A DNA stretch of 15,856 bases from JANQLU01 sp964434955 (GCA_964434955.1 CAYSXI010000125.1:1-15856); one strand, 5' to 3'. Positions 1-7,103 are shown, counted from the first letter of the stretch. Made by a program: numbers and translations. The notes: generated by a model not told the origin, from the letters alone.

Positions 1-996
1 CAATATTACTACAGTCGAAATCAACAGTACTCAATCACCGGCCTTACAGACTCCAGTGGGAATGTTGTGGAGCGGTATGTAGTCGACGCATACGGGAAAA
101 CTGATATTTATGCGGCCAATGGTTCAACATCCCGAACATCAAGTTCCTATGACAATCCATTTATCTACACCGGACGTTTTTACCACGCAGATTTAGACAT
201 CTATCACTTTAGGGCAAGAATATACGACCCAGATCTTGGCCGATTTATCGGAAGGGACCCACTTGAATATGTTGATGGTTCGTCTCTGTATGCCGGATAC
301 TTCGCCGTAAACAACCTGGATGCAACAGGCACGAAGACATGCAAATGTTTTTGCACAAAAGGTTTGCAAAGATTTACCGAGTATGAGAAATTTGACCCCA
401 AAACAACTACGTGTAAAACGATTTGCAGTGCGAAAGCAAATAAATTTGATGGCGGATTTACATGTAGACCTTCAATAGTTGATCCCGATGACGAAATCAC
501 GGATTTAACTAAGTGTAACGAATCTCTATTTCGAGTTTGGCAGGAGCGTGAACTCGGATGGTTGAACAGAAAAAAATGGACCAATGTCCTGCCTGCATGC
601 CCATGCAAAATGTGCAAGGAGCACAAATTGAACGGGATTGTCCCTATTGTTGCCGTTGTTAGAAAAACATGCACGAGTCCAACTAACATCTTTAAAGCGT
701 CAAACTTCTTTTGGTATACGAAAAAAATCTATCATCCAGGAAACGGCAAGTATGAATTCCGAAGTAAACCTTTCAATGACCATAAACAACAGTGTATATA
801 CGATGCAAACTGCTGGCTGATTTCGTCGGCACCAGGCGCTGGCACGGCGGACTATTCAACTCGCCAACACATAAAATACGACGTAAAGCCCTATGACTGC
901 GCACGAAAGCTTGATGGGGCCACTGGTAGCGAATTCAAGAATCTATATTTCCAAGTGAGACCAATAAATGGCGGAAAAAAATGCAAGTTTTACTAG
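1..996 (+). CDS. RHS repeat-associated core protein, C-terminal part, with cysteine-rich tip (5' end outside window)
   Basis: The frame is open from the first base, so this is the last 331 residues of a longer protein. It starts with a typical RHS/YD segment (QYYYSRNQQYSITGLTD, then a GNVVERYVVDAYG-type strand). The RHS core follows at visible residues about 54-87 (FIYTGRFYHADLDIYHFRAR, then YDPDLGRFIGRDP). RHS proteins form a shell around a variable C-terminal tip that is often a toxin or surface effector. After the core boundary (NNLDATGT, where NxxDPTG is usual) comes a tip of about 220 residues with 15 cysteines, including CKCFC and CPCKMC clusters, and a QQCIYDANCWL / GAGTAD segment. I recognise similar GAGTxD-containing tails from other RHS proteins but cannot assign an activity. 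A GTG at 67 is internal and not the true start. The stop lies inside the next gene. The region seems AT-richer than the right half of the window. RHS identity is secure; the tip function is unknown. Confidence 0.9.
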   Translation, partial: QYYYSRNQQYSITGLTDSSGNVVERYVVDAYGKTDIYAANGSTSRTSSSYDNPFIYTGRFYHADLDIYHFRARIYDPDLGRFIGRDPLEYVDGSSLYAGYFAVNNLDATGTKTCKCFCTKGLQRFTEYEKFDPKTTTCKTICSAKANKFDGGFTCRPSIVDPDDEITDLTKCNESLFRVWQERELGWLNRKKWTNVLPACPCKMCKEHKLNGIVPIVAVVRKTCTSPTNIFKASNFFWYTKKIYHPGNGKYEFRSKPFNDHKQQCIYDANCWLISSAPGAGTADYSTRQHIKYDVKPYDCARKLDGATGSEFKNLYFQVRPINGGKKCKFY

Positions 997-1285
997 CATC
1001 ACAATTATTGGACTTGTGGTTTGTTTCGTATTGCCAATTTTGATGAATGTTACGGCGTTCTACATACCTTTGATCGACTTCAATATCGGGTACGCGCAGT
1101 TTATTGGAAATTGGATACACATTTACTTTCCGATTTCTGTGTTCATTTGCGTTGCATTTTACGCTGCACTAGAACCACGAGAAAATCGAATACACTTTGT
1201 TTGCGTTCTTGTTAGTGCCGGATGGGGCGTCATTCTAGTTGCCCTGAACCTGCTGGGCTATCATTCTGGTTTTATTTTTCCCTAG
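968..1285 (+). CDS. small three-helix membrane protein overlapping the RHS gene; candidate immunity or accessory protein
   Basis: This 105-residue protein has three hydrophobic stretches at about residues 10-34, 46-67 and 76-98, joined by short polar loops (ALEPRENRIH between helices 2 and 3). It is probably an inner-membrane protein. The ATG lies 29 bases upstream of the end of the RHS stop codon in another frame, which suggests translational coupling. A weak GTGAG lies about 10 bases upstream of the start. Genes immediately downstream of RHS or polymorphic toxins often encode the cognate immunity protein, and membrane immunity proteins are known. That role is inferred from position only; I recognise no family. 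The gene ends about 80 bases before the IS remnant, so its 3' end could have been altered by that insertion, although it has a normal stop. Confidence 0.65.
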   Translation: MAEKNASFTSITIIGLVVCFVLPILMNVTAFYIPLIDFNIGYAQFIGNWIHIYFPISVFICVAFYAALEPRENRIHFVCVLVSAGWGVILVALNLLGYHSGFIFP

Positions 1286-1363
1286 TCTTTTTTGTGGTCT
1301 GCTACTAGAAAACTGCTCAATTTGTTAGGAAGATCTCAGAATTATTTTGGCAAGGAGATCGTG

Positions 1364-1642
1364 ATGAGTCATAAACGTCTTACTCCCGTTCAGATCATCC
1401 AAAAGCTTCGTGATGCCGATGCGATGTTGAATGCCGGAAAGATCTTGCGGCCGTCCATCAGGCATTGGAAGTGAGCGAATCGACCTACGACCGTTGGCAG
1501 AAACAACACGGCGGTATGAAGTCGGTGGAAGCGAAGCGATTGAAGGACTTGGAGGATGAGAACAAACGGTTGAAGCGTTTGGGTTGCTGACAAGGCGCTG
1601 GACATCCAGATACTGAAGCAACTTCAGGACGGAAACTGGTAG
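1364..1642 (+). pseudogene. IS3 OrfA remnant (transposase N-terminal HTH subunit), two frameshifts
   Basis: It starts at ATG with a good ribosome-binding site (AAGGAG at 1352-1357). The first 26 residues, MSHKRLTPVQIIQKLRDADA then MLNAGK, match the IS3 OrfA helix-turn-helix start. At about 1438-1442 one base seems lost (GGAAAGATCTT where GGA-AAA-GAT-CTT would continue). The frame then shifts to DLAAVHQALEVSESTYDRWQ, followed by the charged coiled-coil segment KSVEAKRLKDLEDENKRLKR. Near 1582-1585 one extra G (TTTGGGTTGC) causes a premature TGA. In the corrected frame the usual ending VADKALDIQILKQLQDGNW and a TAG at 1640-1642 are still visible. The intact protein would have been about 92 residues, the normal size for this subgroup. 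Confidence 0.88.
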
Positions 1643-1643
1643 C

Positions 1644-2361
1644 CCCTCTCGGAAACGCGCCGTGGTGAACGAGCTAGAGAACTCGTTCCAAGTCTCCGAA
1701 CGAAGGGCTTGTCGCGTGGTGGCCCAACCACGCAGCAGTCAACGCTATGAACCCCGTCCTCAATGTGATGAAGCGATTTTGATCAAACGAATGTTGGAAT
1801 TTGCTCCAACGAATCCACGATTTGTTTATCGCCGGATCACGGTGATGCTTCGCTGCGAGAGTGCGGGTCGATTTTTTCGGCCTGGCGTCGTGAAGGCTGA
1901 AAATGCCGCAGAAAAAGCAAGAACGAAGGCAACTTGGCGCCCGTGAAAACGGCTGTGACCGGCGATCTGCCAAACATCGCAACTATGTCTGGTGTTGGGA
2001 CTTCGTCTTTGACCGGGCGCATTCTGGCACGAGTTTGAAATGGTTCGCCGTTGTTGATGAGTTCACCCGTGAAAACCTGGCACTGAAAGTCGATCGGACC
2101 TTCAAAGTAGAGGACAGGATTGATACGTTGGCGAAACGGCTGCGCCGAAAGTTTCTTCAGTCGATTGCGGGACGAGTTTCTGGCTGTTGAAGAACTCGAA
2201 TCCTTGTTGGCAGCAAGAAGCCTTACCAAGCTTGGCAACACGCCTACAACCATCATCGTCCACACAGTTCACTTGGCGATCAGGCCCCGGCTCAGATCGC
2301 AGCCCGCTTTGCTAGCTCCATCGGCCTACGGCCTCAATCCGTCAGCTGCGGAATTCCCTTA
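1644..2361 (+). pseudogene. IS3 OrfB remnant (DDE transposase), frameshifted and internally deleted
   Basis: The recognisable start is PSRKRAVVNELENSFQVSER from 1644, with RRACRVVAQPRSSQRYEPRP and RMLEFAPTNPRFVYRRITVM following. Between about 1850 and 1905 bases are missing and the frame changes twice (WRREG, then LKMPQKKQERRQLG read in different frames). The first catalytic Asp region (WDFVFD, VVDEFTREN) is kept in the frame starting at 1903. At about 2130 the sequence jumps from TFKVEDRIDTLAKR directly to RNGCAESFFSRLRDEFLAVE. The segment that should hold the second catalytic aspartate (SDNGPEF type) is therefore deleted. A further shift near 2213 restores YNHHRPHSSLGDQAPAQIAA in a third frame. 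It cannot encode an active transposase. Confidence 0.88.
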
Positions 2362-2376
2362 ACCATTCACACAAAC

Positions 2377-2393
2377 CCTAATTCTTCATTAGG
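2377..2393. repeat. short inverted repeat (6-bp arms, 5-base loop) after the IS remnant
   Basis: CCTAAT and ATTAGG flank the loop TCTTC. It lies just beyond the recognisable OrfB C-terminus and before the oppositely oriented gene that ends at 2427. It may be part of the IS right end or a weak hairpin at the 3' end of that gene. There is no T-tract, so I do not call it a terminator. Confidence 0.35.
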
Positions 2394-2426
2394 ATGGTAT
2401 CATCTGACGAGAATGAGTACCTTGGC

Positions 2427-3080
2427 TTAAAATGTTATGTCACCTTCATCCGTTTCAGCGGGACCGCTAATCTTATCCAATAGCATGTGTCCTGTTTCAG
2501 TCTTTGTGATTAGACCTCCGGCCTTGCCAATTTGCCCGCTAACGAGATTAAGACTCGCCAGATCCTCTTGAATCGTCTTCCATTTATCGAATTCTTCTAG
2601 ATACCCCGGAATCAGTTCTTGAAGGCGATCATTAGTTGGAATTGAGTTTTCGTCTGCATGAGCTTTAAGCATGACAATATGAGCGTCAGTGCATTCTCCA
2701 ACACGCCGAAGAAGAATATGGTCAATCGCTCGATCCACGTTTGGCTTGAGTTTTGTATTGATCACGAAGTTCTGAAGATAGTTCATTTTGGATTTTGACG
2801 ACGTCTTATAAGCTTCATGAGTCGCTGAGAGCAAAATGTCAATAAAATGTTCATCGTTATCCAATCGCTCGTCTACGGAATCGAGCTTTGATTGAATCTC
2901 TTCAATCGCTTGGGCGACAAGCCTCATCCATTCGAGCCGACGCTTGGTAATCGGAGCGACGAACAACTCGCTCCACAATTCAGAAATTGCCGAACCGAAA
3001 GGCGCAAGCGAGCTAATCGCCCGAATTGTTTTGTGCAACTTATCGTTAGAGGTTTCTTGGGGAGGTTCGTAAATACTCAT
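2427..3080 (-). CDS. hypothetical helical protein, 217 aa
   Basis: I do not recognise a named family. The N-terminal region has a Ser/Ala/Gly/Pro-containing helix pair (SSLAPFGSAISELWSELFVA, residues 23-42) followed by PITKRRLEWMRLVAQAIEEI and a long amphipathic helix. The remainder is mostly alpha-helical and charged. The C-terminal part (about residues 175-205, LNLVSGQIGKAGGLITKTET then GHML) resembles the end of a winged-helix-like fold. This arrangement (a P-G-x(n)-E-L helix, then APxxKRRxEW) recalls a type of uncharacterised bacterial protein, but that is memory of a pattern and not an assignment. I chose ATG at 3080; an in-frame GTG at 3173 would add 31 residues of AT-rich, less convincing sequence. 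There is no strong ribosome-binding site (TTAGGG about 11 bases upstream). It stands alone between an IS remnant and a truncated gene, in AT-rich DNA, so horizontal acquisition is plausible. Confidence 0.7.
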   Translation of the reverse strand: MSIYEPPQETSNDKLHKTIRAISSLAPFGSAISELWSELFVAPITKRRLEWMRLVAQAIEEIQSKLDSVDERLDNDEHFIDILLSATHEAYKTSSKSKMNYLQNFVINTKLKPNVDRAIDHILLRRVGECTDAHIVMLKAHADENSIPTNDRLQELIPGYLEEFDKWKTIQEDLASLNLVSGQIGKAGGLITKTETGHMLLDKISGPAETDEGDITF

Positions 3081-3446
3081 TGTGCGTAGCCCTAAGGATA
3101 AATTAACTATCAATTTATTCGAAATTAACTTGACAATATTGGAAATGAATTTCTGGGCAGTTTCTTGATTCACTTCCTAGTCTACGTTCCGCGTTGACGA
3201 TGCCATTCAGTTGATGCCGAATTTCAATTTTCTCAAATACCAAGTGTCCATTCTTGGGTTCAACCAATGGTTGAAGTTTTGAAAGTTTGCGCATCTGCGA
3301 ATAGAAAACGATTGAAGTCGGTTTTTCGCGGCAAATATTTGTTGCCATTTAAAAGCGAGCTCTGCGTCGTGATTCACAAGCTGATTGCGACACAAAAATC
3401 GACGAAAAATGCGCGTCGCGGTTTTTGGTTTTTTTGCTCCGAAAAA
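3081..3446. other. AT-rich stretch without a convincing gene
   Basis: Short open frames exist on both strands (for example 3115-3348 minus and 3267-3488 plus), but none has a recognisable domain, a good ribosome-binding site or natural-looking composition. The part next to 3080 probably contains the promoter of the minus-strand gene. A TTGTCA hexamer on the minus strand lies in AT-rich sequence around 3130-3136, but I see no well-spaced -10. The sequence around 3420-3490 is T-rich and may mark the breakpoint that truncated the phosphoesterase. Confidence 0.4.
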
Positions 3447-3893
3447 TTAAAGCGATTCGAGAAAACTTTTTCTAACGTGACCTGCTGAGTCATTCTGTCT
3501 CCCAATAATGTCTTCCGGTTGGTGTCCGAAAGGCTTCCCAAAGCAGTCGGCACGGGTCAAGCCGTGATCAAATTCGTGGTTGCCGATTACATGCAACGTG
3601 TTTTCGTGAGCGTCATTGAACTTGGTCGCGAATTGTTGGTTGGCCTTATTGGGATATGCAAAATCGCCCATTTGAACCAAGGCATCGCATTCTTCTTTTT
3701 TCATCGCCGCCAGAAACGCATCGAGACGGGCTTTGGCATAAACTGCAAATCCGCCATGCAAGTCGGCGATGATTCCAAGTTTCACCGGTTGATTAAGGCA
3801 TGAACTCTTTGCATAAGACGGCAAAGGCAAAACCGTCGCAATACCCAATGCTCCAATTGTCTTGGTCGCTGTGCGTCGTGTTGTTTTCGTCAT
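3447..3893 (-). pseudogene. calcineurin-like metallophosphoesterase, 3'-truncated, with Tat-like signal
   Basis: The 148-residue frame begins with a twin-arginine-like export signal (TTRRTATKTIGALGIATVLP, then LPSYA). It continues into the first half of a calcineurin-like phosphoesterase: D44-L-H46 (IADLHGG), GD at 76-77 (VQMGDFAYP) and GNHE at 104-107 (VIGNHEFDHG). These motifs bind the two catalytic metal ions. After about residue 118 (TRADCF) the sequence no longer looks like the family. The second half, which should hold the remaining metal-binding histidines (a GHxH motif) and be another 130-200 residues long, is absent. The downstream 3447-3540 region gives only an unrelated tail to the stop. 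I therefore treat it as a remnant. The intact protein would act outside the cytoplasm on a phosphoester whose identity cannot be read. Confidence 0.72.
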
Positions 3894-4366
3894 GTCGTTT
3901 CAATTGCTCGTTGGTAGATTCGGTTCAATTATTGTCAGTGATTTAAAGGATCGTAAATCCTTATTTATGGCCTTCCGCAAATGTCCACGAAAATCAAAAT
4001 GCACATCCCATTCGGGGCGATCTGATTTCGAATGTCCAATAATGGGTCAAGGAGTCGCGCGGCCGGTTTTGGAATAGCGTGATCCGATCAGAACACCTAA
4101 AGGTTCAACTCAGGCGTCTCAAATCGTTAAGTTTTGCAAGCTAAATTGCTCGAGTTTCATGAACAGTCAACTTCTATCACGAATTTTAGTATGAGCTCAT
4201 TTCGCAGGCGCGTTCCTCGCTGATCGAGAGATGAGTCCAAAGGCAAGATAGCCGTGGCCTTTTTTTGGATTCTCTTCGATTGCACTTCTCAGCATTCAAA
4301 TTTTGCACGTCGATTGCCCAGGGGTTATGCTGTGAGATGCAAACCTACTTTTAAAAGGTGCATCTC
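3894..4366. other. intergenic region, 473 bases, no gene seen
   Basis: It separates the minus-strand phosphoesterase remnant from the plus-strand zinc-ribbon gene, so it should hold promoters for both directions. I see no good -35/-10 pair. The only structure noted is the hairpin-plus-T-run at 4239-4266. A short open frame on the plus strand here has no protein-like features. Confidence 0.5.
4239..4266 (+). terminator. possible hairpin followed by T-run
   Basis: AAAGGC (4239-4244) and GCCTTT (4257-4262) can pair across a 12-base loop, and the right arm runs into seven T residues (4260-4266). It resembles a Rho-independent terminator, but no plus-strand gene ends just upstream. It may instead protect the gene at 4367 from read-through, or be chance. 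Confidence 0.25.
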
Positions 4367-5560
4367 ATGGCAAATTCGATCCGGTTCAAGTGCAAATGCG
4401 GTGTGACGCTCACTTCGTCTGCCTTTGGGAAGAAAGTCCGATGTTCGAACTGCCAAATTATTTTGCGCATTCCCATGCCGCCATCCCAAGCTCCGTCTCA
4501 GCCGTCGGCGCCCGTTCAGCAACCAGCGCCCGTTCAGCAACCAGCGCCCGTTCAGCAACCAGCGCCTGTTCAGCAACCAGCGCCTGTTCAGCAACCCGTT
4601 GCCCAGCAACCACCGGGTAACTTTCAGCAACCTCAACTGTCTCAAAACTCAAGTTTTCCAGGGTTTCAACAAAACGCGATTCGAACGCCACAGAAAAACA
4701 AGACGGGCAAGTCCAGTATGGGCCTTTGGATTGGCCTCGCAAGTCTTGCCGTAATTCTCCTTCTCGGAGGGGTCGGAGCTACGGTAGCGATCGTCCTGAT
4801 GAACGGGAAAGATGCAAACGACCGAGGGACCGAGGTTGCAAGCAACTCCCGGGCGAATGGATCGCCAGCAAACGACCCCGTGAATGCCGACTCTTCGAAC
4901 CAGGCTCCATCGAATCCACCATCAAACAATTCGCCATCAAACAATTCTTCGAATGGAAATTCAAATTCGAATCCGCCCCGGAATAACAGTTTCCCGGCAA
5001 TCAATTCGCGAACGAATCCTCCGAGAACCAACTCACCAGCAAACAGTTCGTCAAATGAAAGCGTAAAGGGCGCGTCTGGTTCAGGCGGACAGGCGAAAGT
5101 CGATTTACAGAACGCTTCCCTGTTTAAATACCATATCAAGCTCGCGTTGGGCTTTGAGACGATCAAAGAGATCAACGAGTTCAACCATGAAGGTCGAACG
5201 TGGCGTGGTCAAGTTAGAATCGACCAAACCGCCCCGCACGTTGGAGTCGAGGTGAAGCGGTACGCCGAGGGACAAATCAGCCACAAATCACAGGAGACGT
5301 ACACGAAGAGAAGCATGGAACGCAACTATGACAATCTGAAGTTGTCGCCCTATACGGAAGTGACGATCAACGGCCTTCGTTTTCGTCGCGTTGAGTGGAC
5401 TGGAATCGACAAGCGAATCAAGATGGAATTACGCGGTGTCCTGTACTCCTCGATTTTGCGGAACGAACTCGTCGTCCTCAGCTACATGCACGGAGCGCGT
5501 TTTTACGAGAAAGACGAGCACTACTTCGAGGACTTCTTGAATTCGTATCGCGTGAAGTAG
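4367..5560 (+). CDS. zinc-ribbon, Pro/Gln-repeat, single-pass membrane protein with C-terminal extracytoplasmic domain
   Basis: The start is ATG at 4367, with AAAAGG 8 bases upstream; an in-frame GTG at 4358 overlaps that ribosome-binding site and is less likely. The 397-residue product has an N-terminal zinc ribbon (C9, C11, C26, C29: CKCG and CSNC) of the type frequent in planctomycete regulatory or membrane proteins. A repeated linker follows (APVQQP five times, residues about 48-77). One transmembrane helix lies at about 118-145 (LWIGLASLAVILLLGGVGAT). Next is an Asn/Ser-rich low-complexity stalk (about 155-240), then a folded domain (about 245-397) with alternating beta-type sequence and an FEDFLNSYRVK end. 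The likely topology is zinc ribbon in the cytoplasm and C-terminal domain outside. The function of the C-terminal domain is unknown to me. The gene stands alone; the next features are on the other strand. Confidence 0.88.
   Translation: MANSIRFKCKCGVTLTSSAFGKKVRCSNCQIILRIPMPPSQAPSQPSAPVQQPAPVQQPAPVQQPAPVQQPAPVQQPVAQQPPGNFQQPQLSQNSSFPGFQQNAIRTPQKNKTGKSSMGLWIGLASLAVILLLGGVGATVAIVLMNGKDANDRGTEVASNSRANGSPANDPVNADSSNQAPSNPPSNNSPSNNSSNGNSNSNPPRNNSFPAINSRTNPPRTNSPANSSSNESVKGASGSGGQAKVDLQNASLFKYHIKLALGFETIKEINEFNHEGRTWRGQVRIDQTAPHVGVEVKRYAEGQISHKSQETYTKRSMERNYDNLKLSPYTEVTINGLRFRRVEWTGIDKRIKMELRGVLYSSILRNELVVLSYMHGARFYEKDEHYFEDFLNSYRVK
4508..4597 (+). repeat. five tandem 18-bp repeats inside the zinc-ribbon gene
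   Basis: The unit GCGCCCGTTCAGCAACCA occurs five times head to tail. Units 4 and 5 share a C-to-T change (GCGCCTG), and unit 5 ends in C instead of A. Each unit encodes A-P-V-Q-Q-P in frame. Near-identity of the copies suggests recent slippage or unequal-recombination expansion, so copy number may vary between strains. Confidence 0.95.
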
Positions 5561-5573
5561 CTTCGCTGGTTGG

Positions 5574-6104
5574 TCAAAGTGCGGCCGATCGGCTCAGAAA
5601 ACACTTGGGAATCGATCGGCGGCGTCTGATTAAGGCCAGGGGGCAAACGACGAAGGCGACCAACAAGGCGTTCGAGGTCGGTTCAGGTACGGACATTACA
5701 ACGAGTCCATTGACGTCATCGTTTCCGGCTCCGGTGATGAACGAACTATTTCCCGAACCGGCTTCAATCTCCCAAAGGTTATTTCCCGTTCCGCCATAGA
5801 GCAGGCCGGTGTCCTCAGAAAAACCGATCGCGTCGATTGAGAAGTTTCCGGTGCCTGTGACAACCGTCGATGTGCCATTCTGCGGGTTGATGCGATATAA
5901 GTTGTTTGAAATTCCGCCGTACAAGAATTGGTTGATTGGATTGTAAGTGAGCCCTTCGATATTGAAGTTACCACTTCCGGTAACGAGAGTGCTGCCTCCA
6001 TCTTGCGCGTTGACTCGCCAGAGATTGTTTCCGGTTCCAGCATAAAGAAAGCCGTCATCCCCGTTAGAGGCCAGACCTTCAATCGCAAACCAGCCGGGTT
6101 GCCG
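5574..6104 (-). pseudogene. PEP-CTERM-anchored repeat protein, 5'-truncated or frameshifted remnant
   Basis: The frame ending at 5574 encodes three copies of a repeat of about 41 residues. Copy 1 is AGTGNNLWRVNAQDGGSTLV..., copy 2 GGISNNLYRINPQNGTSTVV..., copy 3 GGTGNNLWEIEAGSGNSSFI..., each with a TGxGNxxIxGL segment, as in beta-propeller-like proteins. The C-terminus has VPEPTSNALLVAFVVCPLAL followed by IRRRR, a PEP-CTERM sorting signal used with an exosortase for surface attachment. In-frame sequence runs upstream only to a TAA at 6105-6107. No normal start is present (only a TTG at 5924 inside repeat 2). The adjacent upstream frame (to about 6163 and beyond) does not look like the family. 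I read it as a fragment of a longer secreted protein; a sequencing frameshift near 6095 is the alternative. Confidence 0.7.
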
Positions 6105-6356
6105 TTACTTGGGTTGCTTGGCCATTTTTCGGATCGATTCGCCACAGAGAGTTGGTTGCACATCGACTTGCCAAAGTCAGAGAGTGCAAGACAAATAAAT
6201 ATTCCGGTACTGGGGAGATGGCAAACGAGCCTCGGGGAGGATAGTTCGAAATAAAGGTTTATGTCTTGGCGACTCTCAGCGAATAATTTTCTTCCGCTTG
6301 CAACGAATTCAGAAATCTCCTTTTTGTAAACGCGATGGAAGGATTAAACTAAAGCC
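6105..6356. other. intergenic region upstream of the sigma factor gene
   Basis: About 250 bases without a supported gene. It should hold the promoter of the sigma factor/kinase pair. AT-rich patches occur at 6190-6203 (ACAAATAAATATTC) and 6281-6292, but I cannot point to a well-spaced promoter. GGAAGGA at 6337-6343 is the probable ribosome-binding site of the next gene, 13 bases before its ATG. Confidence 0.4.
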
Positions 6357-7103
6357 ATGAATGAGTCAGAGGTTGGCGAAGAACAATACGATCCAGACGA
6401 GTTTCAATCGACTCGATGGAGCGTTGTTTCTGCCGCAAGGAGGGCAGACGATCCGCAAGCGTCGGCGGCGCTCGGTGAGCTCAGTGCGACCTATTGGCGA
6501 CCAGTCTACCATTTTCTGCGACGTCACGGAAAACCTCACCACGAAGCACAGGATCTGACTCAAGATTTGTTTGCCCATTTGTTGTCGGCAAAGATGCTTC
6601 AGTACGCTGATCGTGACCGAGGCCGCTTCCGATCGTTCCTGCTTTCTGCCGTCAAACAGTTGATGGCAAAACAATGGCGAAAGGACTCCGCGCAGAAACG
6701 AGGTGCCGGGAAGGTGCTCTCCAATTTCGATTTTGACTCGGAGGACTCGCTGTTCCGGCAGCAGCCCGGTGATTCACTGAGCCCGGAGCAGCTTTACGAC
6801 AAGCAATGGGCACAAGCGGTCATTCGCCAGGTCATCTCAAACCTGGCTGACGAGTATCGACGGAAAAACAAAGAGAAGTTATTTGAGGCACTCCAGGTTT
6901 TTCTAGTCGAGAAGGATCCGAGCGAATCTTATGGCGACATAGCCGATCAGCTGGGGGTCAATGAAGGTGCCGTTCGAGTCGCAGTTCATCGCCTCCGGAG
7001 ACGTTGTGGGGAGCTCGTCCGGCAGGAGGTTGCCCACACGGTTTCGGATGCGGAAAAAGTTGACGACGAACTAGGATATCTGCTGAACTTGCTGCAAAAA
7101 TAG
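6357..7103 (+). CDS. ECF-type RNA polymerase sigma factor (sigma-70 family)
   Basis: The 248-residue protein has the planctomycete ECF pattern. An N-terminal FQSTRWSVVSAARR motif (residues 16-29) is followed by sigma region 2 (about 47-110: YWRPVYHFLRR, DLTQDLFAHLL, RGRFRSFLL), which binds core polymerase and the -10 element. Region 4 (about 170-217) has a helix-turn-helix (SYGDIADQLGVNEGAVRVAV, HRLRRR) for the -35 element. The last 30 residues (SDAEKVDDELGYLLNLLQK) form a charged helical tail. The gene directly downstream, 80 bases away on the same strand, is a serine/threonine kinase. Paired sigma/kinase genes are common in this phylum, where the kinase is thought to control the sigma factor. 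No anti-sigma factor gene is seen. Which promoters it uses is unknown. Confidence 0.93.
   Translation: MNESEVGEEQYDPDEFQSTRWSVVSAARRADDPQASAALGELSATYWRPVYHFLRRHGKPHHEAQDLTQDLFAHLLSAKMLQYADRDRGRFRSFLLSAVKQLMAKQWRKDSAQKRGAGKVLSNFDFDSEDSLFRQQPGDSLSPEQLYDKQWAQAVIRQVISNLADEYRRKNKEKLFEALQVFLVEKDPSESYGDIADQLGVNEGAVRVAVHRLRRRCGELVRQEVAHTVSDAEKVDDELGYLLNLLQK

Larger units (their letters stand above)
1364..2361 (+). mobile_element. decayed IS3-family insertion sequence (orfA and orfB remnants)
   Basis: Two consecutive broken reading frames correspond to OrfA and OrfB of an IS3-family element: an HTH/leucine-zipper protein, then a DDE integrase-type transposase. Translating across frames recovers MSHKRLTPVQIIQKLRDADA, GGMKSVEAKRLKDLEDENKR, RRACRVVAQPRSSQRYEPRP, WDFVFD, VVDEFTREN, ESFFSRLRDEFL and finally YNHHRPHSSLGDQAPAQIAA, in the expected order. 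At least two frameshifts in orfA, several in orfB and one internal deletion make it inactive. The coordinates cover only the recognisable coding remnant. I compared the flanks (1286-1363 and 2362-2426) and could not identify convincing terminal inverted repeats or a target duplication. Confidence 0.9.

Noticed and set aside
1286..2426. Terminal inverted repeats of the IS3 remnant
   Set aside because: I compared the left flank (TGTGGTCTGCTACTAG) with the reverse complement of the right flank and found only scattered matches.
4325..4645. Minus-strand frame with repeated RRWLLNG units
   Set aside because: It is the antisense reading of the 18-bp repeat encoding APVQQP; the plus-strand frame has the zinc ribbon, membrane helix and ribosome-binding site.
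4666..5184. Minus-strand open frame with FEELFDGELFDGG-like repeats
   Set aside because: The repetitiveness is the mirror of the Asn/Ser-rich stalk of the plus-strand gene; there is no independent evidence.
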